DNA of 37,154 nucleotides from contig CANCER010000032.1 in the NCBI GenBank assembly GCA_947375135.1, forward strand, positions 1 to 37,154. Direction: 5' to 3'. Below the pieces are notes generated by a model. The model made no database searches. It worked only from the letters and a program-made list of their open reading frames with translations, and was not told where the DNA came from. This document shows positions 17,794-25,296 of this stretch, piece after piece. A program made the translations under genes and the position numbers. Positions within the stretch are counted from its first letter, which is position 1; every line of letters begins with the position of its first letter. This stretch comes from Comamonadaceae bacterium (GTDB lineage Bacteria; Pseudomonadota; Gammaproteobacteria; Burkholderiales; Burkholderiaceae_C).

Positions 17794-19247
17794 AAACTGC
17801 TACAGAGCCCGCCGAGTCCCACACCCAACTGACCTATCGATTGCTGTTTGAGCGCAACCCCCTGCCCATGCTCGTGTATGCGCAGAACTCGGGACGCGTA
17901 CTGTATGCCAACCAGGCAGCCGCCAAATGCTATGGACATTCGGTGGAGCAGCTGGTGGAACTGCACCTGTCAGACCTCAACCACCCGGAAGAATGGCCCG
18001 AGATGCGGGAAAGCATGAAGCCGACCACGGCCAACAGCGTACCCCACCGTGTGTGGCGACACCGCGATATCGACGGCAACACCATCTTTGTCGAAATTGA
18101 TACCGAAGACCTCGACCTGGAGAACCAGCAAGCACGCATCGTGCTGGTACGCGATGTCACGCAACACCATGATGATGTGAAGCGCCTGCGCCAGGAACAC
18201 GAACGGCTCAATGCCATCGTGAACGCGTCCAACGAAGCGATCATCAGCACCGACTTGGATGGCCGCATTCAGACCTTTAACCCTGGCGCCGAACGGGTGT
18301 TCGGTTACAGCGCCAAGGCCATGCAGGGCTGCAATGTAGACCTCCTGCTGCCTGAGCGGTACCGCATTGCGCACGCCAGACACCGAGCCGCGTTTTCTGA
18401 ATCCGGGGGAGCGCCCCGCATGATGGGCTTGCGCCTCATCAAGGGGCTGCACGCGGACGGCCATGAGCTGGAGATGGAGGGCTCCATCGCGCAGGTCAAG
18501 GTCGGCACCGGAGTTGTTCTGATCACCATACTGCACGACATGACTGCGTTACTGGCGGCCGATGCTGAGCGTCAAAATGCGCGCACCCAGCTGTCTCAAC
18601 TGACACACCGCTTGATGTCCCAGGAGAAAGAACTGGTCAAGCGCATCGCACGGCTGCTGCACGACCAATTGGGCCAGACCATTGCAGCCATGCGCCTGAT
18701 CATCGACACCATGATGACCCTGAGGCCCAAAAAGGTCCCGATGAAGTTGCAGCAGCTCGATTTGCAAATGCAGGCACTGATTGAGCAGGCGATATTGCAA
18801 ATGCGGGTGGTCTTGGTGGACTTGCACCCACCCATGTTTGATGAGCATGGTCTGGCCGCCGCGCTGGACAATGAAATGCGCTCCCGCGCGTTGAATCAAA
18901 GTTCCATACAGCTGGTGTTCCATGTGGCACCCGAGGTATCTGCCATGCGTTGGGAGTCCGCGTGCGAGTACGCCGTGTTCATGATCGCCCGCGAGGCACT
19001 GGAAAATGCCATTCGCCACTCCAATGCGACGCTCGTCACCATGACGCTCAGCGGCAGCGCTACCGAGCTGGAACTCACGGTGCGCGACAACGGCCGCGGC
19101 ATCAACAAGGACAGCCATTCCAAGCAGGGCCACCTGGGCATGACAGGCATTGTCGAGCGCGCCAAATCCATTGAAGCCACTGTGGAGATTGGCCCAGCGC
19201 CGGAGCGCGGCACCTGCATCCGCGTGCACTGGAAGGCACGCACATGA
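17790..19247 (+). CDS. PAS-domain sensor histidine kinase (NarL/UhpB-type, HisKA_3)
   Basis: This 485-residue kinase has no transmembrane segment, so it is probably cytoplasmic. Two PAS domains occupy about residues 15-130 (LLFERNPLPMLVYAQNSG) and 140-250 (IVNASNEAIISTDLDGRIQTF). The dimerisation and phosphoacceptor helix of HisKA_3 type follows, with His291 in RIARLLHDQLGQ. The ATP-binding domain has the N box REALENAIRHSN, the G1 box DNGRGI and GHLGMTGIVERAKSI. Its start overlaps the fusion gene and its stop overlaps the response regulator, both by 4 bp (ATGA), so the three form one phosphorelay unit. Confidence 0.92.
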   Translation: MKTATEPAESHTQLTYRLLFERNPLPMLVYAQNSGRVLYANQAAAKCYGHSVEQLVELHLSDLNHPEEWPEMRESMKPTTANSVPHRVWRHRDIDGNTIFVEIDTEDLDLENQQARIVLVRDVTQHHDDVKRLRQEHERLNAIVNASNEAIISTDLDGRIQTFNPGAERVFGYSAKAMQGCNVDLLLPERYRIAHARHRAAFSESGGAPRMMGLRLIKGLHADGHELEMEGSIAQVKVGTGVVLITILHDMTALLAADAERQNARTQLSQLTHRLMSQEKELVKRIARLLHDQLGQTIAAMRLIIDTMMTLRPKKVPMKLQQLDLQMQALIEQAILQMRVVLVDLHPPMFDEHGLAAALDNEMRSRALNQSSIQLVFHVAPEVSAMRWESACEYAVFMIAREALENAIRHSNATLVTMTLSGSATELELTVRDNGRGINKDSHSKQGHLGMTGIVERAKSIEATVEIGPAPERGTCIRVHWKART

Positions 19248-19879
19248 CCAGCCTGTACCTGGTCGATGACCACCGCATCATGCGCGAAGGACTCCGGGTT
19301 CTGCTGTCCGCCCACGGGCATACGATTGTGGGTGAATCTGCCGATCTGACGACTGCACTGGCCGACATCCAGAAGCTCAAGCCCACCGTCGTGCTGCTGG
19401 ACTTGCACCTGGAAGGCCGCTCAGGCCTTGAGTTGCTCGCAGACATGCGCCTGCGCAAACTCGATACACGCTGCGTCGTGCTCACCATGCTGGCCCAACC
19501 GCGCATGGTTGCGGAGTCCTTGCGCATGGGAGCGCAGGGCTATGTACTCAAAGGGTCTGCGGGCAGCGAGCTCACCCATGCCATTGATGCCGCAGTGATG
19601 GACAGGCGCTACCTGGGCACCGGTGTGGCCGAGCTGGCAGAGCAATCCCGCGCGCTGGACGACCAGGGCAACCCGATAGAACGTTTGTCACCGCGAGAAC
19701 GGCAAATCATCACCATGGTGGTCAAGGGCCTGTCCAGCGCCAGAATCGGTGCGGCCCTGCACCTCTCCCCCAAGACCGTGGCAACCTACCGCAGCCGCCT
19801 GATGGGCAAGCTGGAAGTACATGATGTCCCCTCTCTGGTACGACTCGCCATTCAGCACAATCTGCTGGAAGCCGCATAG
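19244..19879 (+). CDS. NarL/FixJ-family response regulator
   Basis: This 211-residue regulator has a receiver domain with acidic pocket Asp8/Asp9, phosphoacceptor Asp53 (VVLLDLHLEG), the conserved Thr in VVLTML and Lys103 (YVLKGSA). A LuxR-type helix-turn-helix follows at about residues 148-205: LSPRERQIITMVVKGLSS, then LSPKTVATYRSRLMGKLEV. It should be phosphorylated by the kinase immediately upstream, whose HisKA_3 type pairs with NarL-family regulators. Target genes are unknown. The ATG overlaps the kinase stop codon. Confidence 0.95.
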   Translation: MTSLYLVDDHRIMREGLRVLLSAHGHTIVGESADLTTALADIQKLKPTVVLLDLHLEGRSGLELLADMRLRKLDTRCVVLTMLAQPRMVAESLRMGAQGYVLKGSAGSELTHAIDAAVMDRRYLGTGVAELAEQSRALDDQGNPIERLSPRERQIITMVVKGLSSARIGAALHLSPKTVATYRSRLMGKLEVHDVPSLVRLAIQHNLLEAA

Positions 19880-20039
19880 CACCCTTGAGCCCTGTTTCCA
19901 TCATTTGAAGCATTTTTGCCGAACTTCATTGCTGTTAATTGTCAACATCTCCCTACATACAGATCACTATCCCGCTCCTACAGTAACCAGAGTGCTGGTA
20001 TGGGTACCCGCCGGGTACACAGTGCGAGGAATAAGAAAA

Positions 20040-20798
20040 ATGACGACTCCACACATGTCGGGTGTTCAGCGTGCGGCCTATGTGCCAATCCGTATGCCTG
20101 CGCGCCACGTTCCCATGGAGAACGACTGGACTAGCCTGAGCGAGGTCAGGCGCTTGCTTAAATACGACGGACATTGCAGCGCGAACATGCATGACCCCAC
20201 GTTCCGGCGTCGGCGCCTGCAGGCCGGCAGATCGCTCTTCTCCATGGGGCAGGAATTCGGTGGGCTGTATGTCGTGCGCAGTGGTACTTTGAAAACAGTC
20301 GTGACACACCAGGAGGGCACGGAGCATGTCATTTCCTTTTCCATGCAGGGCGATCTTCTGGGAGCCGAGGGAGTCTGCGAACACCATTACTGGTGCGAGA
20401 CCTTCGCCCTCTCCGACTGCGAGGTTATTCGACTACCCGCAGACGACTACTTCTCGCCTGGACGGGCCGGTGATGGCATTGAACGCATGATTTGCTGGGC
20501 CATCAGCCGTGAGGTGGGCAGAAGACAGTCTGCATACGCCATCACGCATGCAGCAAAGTCAGAGGTGCGTGTGGCACGGTTTCTGGTCGAACAGTCCGAA
20601 CGCCATGCGGCGCTGGGCTATTCGCCAACGCGCTTCGCATTGACCATGACCCGGCGCGATATTGGCGCTTACCTGAGCGTGACGCTGGAGACGGTCAGCC
20701 GGGCGCTTTCCGCACTCCACCAGCTGCATATTATTGAAGTTGCCAACCGCGAAATCACGATTCATTCCCTGGACGCGCTGAGGGCATTCGAGGGCTGA
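20040..20798 (+). CDS. Crp/Fnr-family transcriptional regulator lacking the Fnr N-terminal cysteine cluster
   Basis: This 252-residue regulator has a cyclic-nucleotide-binding-fold sensor domain (about residues 55-150, with GGLYVVRSGTLKTVVTHQEG and ISFSMQGDLLGAEGV), a dimerisation helix and a C-terminal Crp-type winged helix (TMTRRDIGAYLSVTLETVSR). The recognition helix keeps Glu217, Ser220 and Arg221, the residues that read TTG half-sites in Fnr. The N-terminus has a single cysteine (Cys46) and no Fnr-type CxxC...C cluster, so an oxygen-sensing [4Fe-4S] centre is unlikely; the cysteine aligned with Fnr Cys122 (ALSDCEVI, Cys127) remains. The ATG at 20040 has GAGGA 10 bases upstream; a longer frame from 19821 would overlap the response regulator and is rejected. 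Confidence 0.9.
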   Translation: MTTPHMSGVQRAAYVPIRMPARHVPMENDWTSLSEVRRLLKYDGHCSANMHDPTFRRRRLQAGRSLFSMGQEFGGLYVVRSGTLKTVVTHQEGTEHVISFSMQGDLLGAEGVCEHHYWCETFALSDCEVIRLPADDYFSPGRAGDGIERMICWAISREVGRRQSAYAITHAAKSEVRVARFLVEQSERHAALGYSPTRFALTMTRRDIGAYLSVTLETVSRALSALHQLHIIEVANREITIHSLDALRAFEG

Positions 20799-20829
20799 TG
20801 CCGACTACCCCGCTACGAAAATCTGCCTT

Positions 20830-21777
20830 ATGCGATACAAAATCAACCCCTTAACCCATGACGAGTTGCGACGGCTCGCGCGCGAGCGATTGGTCGTCTT
20901 GGGCGCCGGGAATGCGTCGTCTTTGAGCACGCTGGATGCCCAGCGTCTGCTGGAGGATTTGGCACTCCACCGCATCGAGCTTGAAATTCAGAATGAGTAT
21001 TTGCAGGACACCTATGCGCGCTTGAAACTGGCGCTGGATCGGGCTTACGACCTCTATGATTTCGCGCCTGTGGGCTGTATCACGACCGATGCAAAGGGCG
21101 TGATCACCGCATCGAATCTGGTGGGCTCCGACATGCTGGGCACCGCGCGCGCTGCCCTTGTCAATCAACCATTCGACATTTTTTTTAGTGACAGCCAGCG
21201 TTCGCAAATCCATACCCTGATTGCACTGGCCAAACATACCGGCGAGCACCAGCTTTGTGAACTCGCGCTCTTGAATACGCATGGCCTGTGCCAGCATGTG
21301 CAGCTCAACCTGTCTTCCATGGCGCACGGCGACGGATGCCAGATGGTGCTGACAGATATCACGGCGCGCAAAACGGCGGAGAGTCGACTCAGAGAAGAGT
21401 CGGAACGCTGCACTTTTGCCATGGACGCCGTGGGTGACTGCCAGTGGGATTGGGATCTGCGCACCGGCAAGGTGAGTTACTCGCCCCAACTCACCCAGCT
21501 CTACGGCTATGGCGTGGAGGAGTTGGGTGAATCGGTAGAGGCTTGGAGGGCACTGGTCCATGCGAACAACCAAACCTGTTTCATCCAGGGCGTTCAGAAG
21601 TGCCTGTCGGGGCAGGAAGGACGCTTTGCCTGCGAGATCCAGGTGCTATGCAAGGACGGCTCGTACAAATGGATTCTTTGTCGCGGTGCGGTATTCAGTC
21701 GCACACCGGACGGTCGAGTAGACCGGCTCATCGGCATACACACGGACATCACGCCGTTTAAAACGGCAGGTGTTTAA
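20830..21777 (+). CDS. PAS-domain protein without recognised output domain
   Basis: This 315-residue protein begins with a helical segment typical of PAS sensors (LLEDLALHRIELEIQNEYL), followed by a PAS domain at about residues 65-180 (YDFAPVGCITTDAKGVI ... VLTDITARK). A second PAS with PAC motif lies at about 195-310 (FAMDAVGDCQWDWDLRTGKVSYS ... IGIHTDITPFK). It stops right after the second PAC motif; no kinase, GGDEF, EAL or methyl-accepting domain follows, and no frame continues in the next 200 bp. It may act through protein interaction or be the sensor half of a split system. It lies 31 bp after the Crp/Fnr gene and overlaps the convergent BON gene end by 4 bp. Confidence 0.82.
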   Translation: MRYKINPLTHDELRRLARERLVVLGAGNASSLSTLDAQRLLEDLALHRIELEIQNEYLQDTYARLKLALDRAYDLYDFAPVGCITTDAKGVITASNLVGSDMLGTARAALVNQPFDIFFSDSQRSQIHTLIALAKHTGEHQLCELALLNTHGLCQHVQLNLSSMAHGDGCQMVLTDITARKTAESRLREESERCTFAMDAVGDCQWDWDLRTGKVSYSPQLTQLYGYGVEELGESVEAWRALVHANNQTCFIQGVQKCLSGQEGRFACEIQVLCKDGSYKWILCRGAVFSRTPDGRVDRLIGIHTDITPFKTAGV

Positions 21778-22007
21778 CGACCCCCCCGTATTTTCTCACC
21801 CGACTTGATCTGTACCTTCAGGCCGCGTACGCCGGCCACCTTCCTGGCCGCGCGCTCTACTTGGAAACGCGTTTGGTGCGTTTCCACCTGACCGGTTAAG
21901 GTCACCATGCCGTCCTGCACGTGTACATCGATATCGGATCTCCCGATGGATGGAATGGCGTCAAAACGCTCGATGAGATCGGCCCTGAGTTCGTCATCAC
22001 TACGCAT
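21774..22007 (-). CDS. BON-domain protein
   Basis: This 77-residue protein is essentially a single BON domain: DDELRADLIERFDAIPSI, then IDVHVQDGMVTLTGQVETH and RAARKVAGVRGLKVQI. BON domains bind phospholipid or act in envelope and osmotic-stress proteins such as OsmY, but this one has no signal peptide, so it is probably cytoplasmic. The ATG at 22007 has AGGAG 8 bases upstream and is preferred over longer in-frame starts. Upstream, in the divergent gap to the methyltransferase gene, lies a perfect Fnr-type palindrome. A -10-like TACATT (22073-22078, minus strand) sits where an activator at that palindrome would place it. Confidence 0.85.
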   Translation of the reverse strand: MRSDDELRADLIERFDAIPSIGRSDIDVHVQDGMVTLTGQVETHQTRFQVERAARKVAGVRGLKVQIKSGEKIRGGR

Positions 22008-22099
22008 GGTTCTCGCTCCTGTTTGGCTGCCCGGCGCCGGAGGGCGCATGGTGTGTCTGCGGCGTTCAGTGCAATGTATGCAGCGCGGGGCTGCCTGAT

Positions 22100-22115
22100 T
22101 TTGCGAATTCGCAAA
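22100..22115. promoter_or_regulatory. Fnr-type palindromic box, copy 2 (perfect, 16 bp)
   Basis: TTTGCGAATTCGCAAA is a perfect 16-bp palindrome whose 14-bp core TTGCG-AATT-CGCAA has the 5-4-5 layout of Fnr-family operators. It lies between the divergent BON and methyltransferase genes. On the minus strand a -10-like TACATT lies at 22073-22078, and on the plus strand an AT-rich AAATAT lies at 22137-22142. Both are about where an operator centred near -41.5 would require them. Confidence 0.6.
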
Positions 22116-22237
22116 CCCCGTGCGCGCAGGGCGTGCAAATATCAGCGCCAGGCGACAGACCCTTCAGAGTCGGCTTCCATGGGCGCGCGTGGGCTGTCGG
22201 CTCTGCGCGTGTAACTGATTTTTAATGCGGAGAATGT

Positions 22238-23584
22238 ATGGCATTGATTCCCTCCACAGCAAACCGCACCGCAGGTGAGATCGACCACTGGGAACCCTTG
22301 TTGGGAAAGCTGCTGGCCAGCTTCGACGGCGCCATGGCACTGCAACTGCCGGACGGCAGCTCGTCAACATTCGGGCGCAGTGTGCGCCAGGCGGCCCCCC
22401 CGGAATTTGTACTGCGTTTGCGCGACCCGCAGGCGGTGCGCACCCTGCTATTGGGGCAAGACCCGCTGCGCCTTGCCGAAGCCTATTTTCGCGGCGCCAT
22501 TGATGTAGACGGTGATTTCTTTGCGGCCTTGTCGCTCAAGGATTACCTGCATTCCTTGCGACTCACATTTTTCGACCGTGTGCAGGTGCTGTCGCGCCTG
22601 TTGTACCGAGGCATGGACCTGAGAGACGGCACGCAGCAGGACCAGCCGGCCCTTGAAGCCAACGCCGTGCGCGCACACACCCGCGTGGAGAACCGTGAGG
22701 CCGTGTCCTTCCACTACGATGTGTCGAACGATTTTTATGGCCTGTGGCTGGACGATGCCATGGTTTACTCCTGCGCCTACTTCGAACGACCGGACCTGAC
22801 GCTCGAACAGGCGCAGCGTGCCAAGCTGGACCACATCTGCCGCAAACTGCAACTGCAGCGCGGGGAACAGTTTTTGGACATAGGCTGCGGCTGGGGCGCA
22901 CTGATCCTGCACGCAGCGCAGCACTACGGTGTGCAGGCGCATGGCATCACACTGAGTGAGCGCCAGTTCGAACTGGCACGCGAACGCATACAGGCGGCGA
23001 GGCTGGAGGACCAGGTCACGGTGGAGCTGAAGGATTACAGGGACCTGCTGGCCGCAGACCGCTTCGACAAGATCGCCAGCGTAGGCATGTTTGAACACGT
23101 CGGCTTGAAGAATTTGCCGCAGTACTTCGACACGGTGTACCGCCTGCTCAAGCCGCAGGGTGTATTTTTGAACCACGGCATTACCCACGATGCGGAGGGC
23201 TGGGGCACTGCGATCTCTTCGCGCTTCATCAACCGCTATGTCTTTCCGGACGGGGAGCTCGACACCGTGAGCAACATCCAGCGCGCGATGGAACGCTCGC
23301 AGTTCGAGATCTTGGACGTGGAAGGCCTGCGCCTGCACTACGCCACCACGCTGCGGCACTGGGTGCAACGTCTGGACCGCCACCACGCCACTGCGCTACG
23401 CTACGTCAATGAGGCTACGTTCCGCGTCTGGCGCCTGTACATGGCGGCCTCGGCGCTGGAGTTCGAGTCCGGTTCGCTGGGTCTGTACCAGATACTCTCC
23501 GCCCCGCGTGGCAGGCGCCACCTGCCGCGTACGCGCCATTACATGTACCCCGCAGAACAGCCAGGCGCCCGCACGACCACCTGA
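22238..23584 (+). CDS. Cyclopropane-fatty-acyl-phospholipid synthase-like methyltransferase
   Basis: This 448-residue SAM-dependent methyltransferase belongs to the CFA synthase/mycolic acid cyclopropane synthase family, which transfers a methylene or methyl group to unsaturated acyl chains of membrane lipids. The N-terminal lipid-binding-like domain covers about residues 1-140. The catalytic domain shows HYDVSNDFYGLWLDDAMVY, the SAM motif FLDIGCGWGAL near residue 212, SVGMFEHVG and the C-terminal YMAASALEFESGSLGLYQIL. The length exceeds E. coli Cfa (382 residues) mainly at the N-terminus. The long leader (over 120 bp) contains the perfect palindrome. The exact product (cyclopropane or methyl-branched lipid) cannot be told. 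Confidence 0.88.
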   Translation: MALIPSTANRTAGEIDHWEPLLGKLLASFDGAMALQLPDGSSSTFGRSVRQAAPPEFVLRLRDPQAVRTLLLGQDPLRLAEAYFRGAIDVDGDFFAALSLKDYLHSLRLTFFDRVQVLSRLLYRGMDLRDGTQQDQPALEANAVRAHTRVENREAVSFHYDVSNDFYGLWLDDAMVYSCAYFERPDLTLEQAQRAKLDHICRKLQLQRGEQFLDIGCGWGALILHAAQHYGVQAHGITLSERQFELARERIQAARLEDQVTVELKDYRDLLAADRFDKIASVGMFEHVGLKNLPQYFDTVYRLLKPQGVFLNHGITHDAEGWGTAISSRFINRYVFPDGELDTVSNIQRAMERSQFEILDVEGLRLHYATTLRHWVQRLDRHHATALRYVNEATFRVWRLYMAASALEFESGSLGLYQILSAPRGRRHLPRTRHYMYPAEQPGARTTT

Positions 23585-23627
23585 CCGGGCTGACGCCCCT
23601 ATTTGGATTTCGCCGCGTCGGCGGACA

Positions 23628-23641
23628 TTGATATTTCGCAA
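23628..23641. promoter_or_regulatory. Fnr-type box, copy 3 (hybrid half-sites)
   Basis: TTGAT-ATTT-CGCAA joins a canonical Fnr half-site (TTGAT) to the CGCAA half-site of the other boxes, again with 5-4-5 spacing. It lies in the 90-bp gap between the methyltransferase stop and the ATG at 23675, centred about 40 bp before that ATG. No strong -10 is visible downstream. Confidence 0.4.
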
Positions 23642-23674
23642 GTGCGCACAGGACGGGCGCCGCACACTGTGCGT

Positions 23675-25057
23675 ATGTCTTCGGTATTGGATCGATTTTT
23701 ACTGGCCGTGACATCGCTGGACGTAGCGATGGCTGTATACAGAGCGCCTGCGCAGGTCGCGGCACGCCAGCAAGTGCGGCTCTCGCTGCTGCTGAATTTT
23801 CTGGCGCAGGGCTCCACCCTGTATGCGCCCAGCCTGCGAAAGCAATGGGATGGCCCCCTGCAATTGCACAGTCTGCCGGTGGTCAAAAAGACGGAGTTGA
23901 TGGAGCGCTTCGACGAATGGGTGGTTGATCCGGACATCACTTTGCGCGGACTGAGGGATTTTGTCGCAGACCCGGCCCGCATTGCGGAGCCTTACCTGGG
24001 CAAATACGTGGTGTGGGAAAGCTCCGGTTCCTCCGGCCAGTCGGCCCTCTTTGTGCAAGATGCGTATGCCATGTCGATCTACGACGCGCTGGAGTCGCTA
24101 CGGCACGTCCCCCGCGCGCCCGTTTTGTGCGGCGCCGGCTTGGCGCAGATGCAGCAGCGCATTGCCTTCGTGGGTGTCACCACCGGGCACTTTGCCAGCA
24201 TCGTGCAAATGCGACGAATGCAAACGCTTTACCCCTGGGCTGCGCAGGCCAGTTGCAATATCTCCATTTTGCAGCCCATGGCATCCCTGGTGCAGGAACT
24301 CAATGCCTTTGCGCCCACGGTTGTGGCCACCTACCCCAGCGTAGCCGTCGCGCTCGCAGACCAGCAGGAACGCGGGGCATTGCACATTGCTCCACACGCC
24401 CTATGGACCGGCGGCGAGACGCTGTCTGCGGCCGCCCGTGCCAGGGTGGCCGGGGTGATGCATTGCGCAGTGCGTGATCACTATGGCGCGTCCGAGTTCC
24501 TGAGCATTGCCTCCGAATGCTCCCACGGCCATCTGCACGCCAATACGGACTGGCTCATCCTGGAGCCGGTGGATGACAAGTTCCACCCTGTTCCGGCGGG
24601 AACGGCCTCAGCGACCACCCTGCTGACCCACCTTGGCAACCGGATTCAACCCCTTCTTCGTTACGACTTGGGCGACCAGGTTACCGTCAGCACCGAGCCC
24701 TGCGAATGCGGTTCTGCACTGCCCGTCATCCACGTGGCGGGCCGCTGCGACCCGCCCTTGAAGATGCGCGGTTGCAACGGGGAGCCCGTTACGCTGTTGC
24801 CCCTGGCGCTCACCACGGTGCTGGAGGAGCAAGCCCGCTTGTACGAATTCCAGTTGCATCAACAAGACGACCAGACGCTGGTGCTGCAGGTGCCCCAAAC
24901 GGGGAAGCAGGCTGGCGCTGCGCTACGGCGCGCGTGTTCGGTGCTGGAGGCATTTGTGCACCTGCAAGGCGCAACCTCTGCACGCGTCACGCCGCGCCAG
25001 GGAGCCACCCTGCAACGCGGCAAGAGCGGCAAGGCGCCCCGTGTGATTGCCGCTTGA
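23675..25057 (+). CDS. PaaK-like adenylate-forming enzyme (phenylacetate-CoA ligase / F390 synthetase family)
   Basis: This 460-residue protein has the sequence marks of PaaK/F390-synthetase-type ANL enzymes: a phosphate-binding loop SSGSSGQSALF at about residue 116, WTGGETLS, YGASEFLSIASEC near 270 (the YGxTE position), LLRYDLGDQV near 327 and a CECG pair at about 343. Such enzymes activate a carboxylate with ATP, usually followed by transfer to CoA. The substrate is not predictable. The ATG at 23675 was chosen because residues upstream in the same frame are not conserved and the gap holds an operator-like box. Being 90 bp behind the CFA-like gene on the same strand suggests a link to lipid or fatty-acid metabolism (inference). 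Confidence 0.75.
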   Translation: MSSVLDRFLLAVTSLDVAMAVYRAPAQVAARQQVRLSLLLNFLAQGSTLYAPSLRKQWDGPLQLHSLPVVKKTELMERFDEWVVDPDITLRGLRDFVADPARIAEPYLGKYVVWESSGSSGQSALFVQDAYAMSIYDALESLRHVPRAPVLCGAGLAQMQQRIAFVGVTTGHFASIVQMRRMQTLYPWAAQASCNISILQPMASLVQELNAFAPTVVATYPSVAVALADQQERGALHIAPHALWTGGETLSAAARARVAGVMHCAVRDHYGASEFLSIASECSHGHLHANTDWLILEPVDDKFHPVPAGTASATTLLTHLGNRIQPLLRYDLGDQVTVSTEPCECGSALPVIHVAGRCDPPLKMRGCNGEPVTLLPLALTTVLEEQARLYEFQLHQQDDQTLVLQVPQTGKQAGAALRRACSVLEAFVHLQGATSARVTPRQGATLQRGKSGKAPRVIAA

Positions 25058-25296
25058 CGCGGCCTCGTGGCCTGCCACACGCCCTTTGCGCGCCAGCGTG
25101 AGCCATCAGGGCGAGGTAAATGCCCGGCAGTCTTCCCGCAGTAACGCCCGTGGTATGGACCCCTGCGCCGCCGGGTCCGCTGCTTGACGACGCTGCACCC
25201 GACAAAAAAGTTTCAGCCTGCGCAAGGCGGAATTCAATCCGTCGGACCGTGCACTGCACGTACCATCGCAGCAACCGCTAAAAATACGAGAACCCC

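Noticed and set aside
19821..20039. A longer N-terminus for the Crp/Fnr regulator
   Set aside because: It would overlap the response regulator by about 60 bp, adds residues without similarity, and the ATG at 20040 has a GAGGA upstream. The extra cysteines in that stretch therefore do not count as an iron-sulphur cluster.
25212..25225. TTCAG-CCTG-CGCAA before the lldD-like gene as a fifth Fnr-type box
   Set aside because: Only one half-site matches and the spacing to any promoter is unclear, so it is not distinguishable from chance.
25058..25296. Possible hairpin terminator in the gap between the PaaK-like and lldD-like genes
   Set aside because: Short inverted repeats such as GGCC-TCGT-GGCC are present, but none is followed by a T-run; I see no clear terminator or promoter there.
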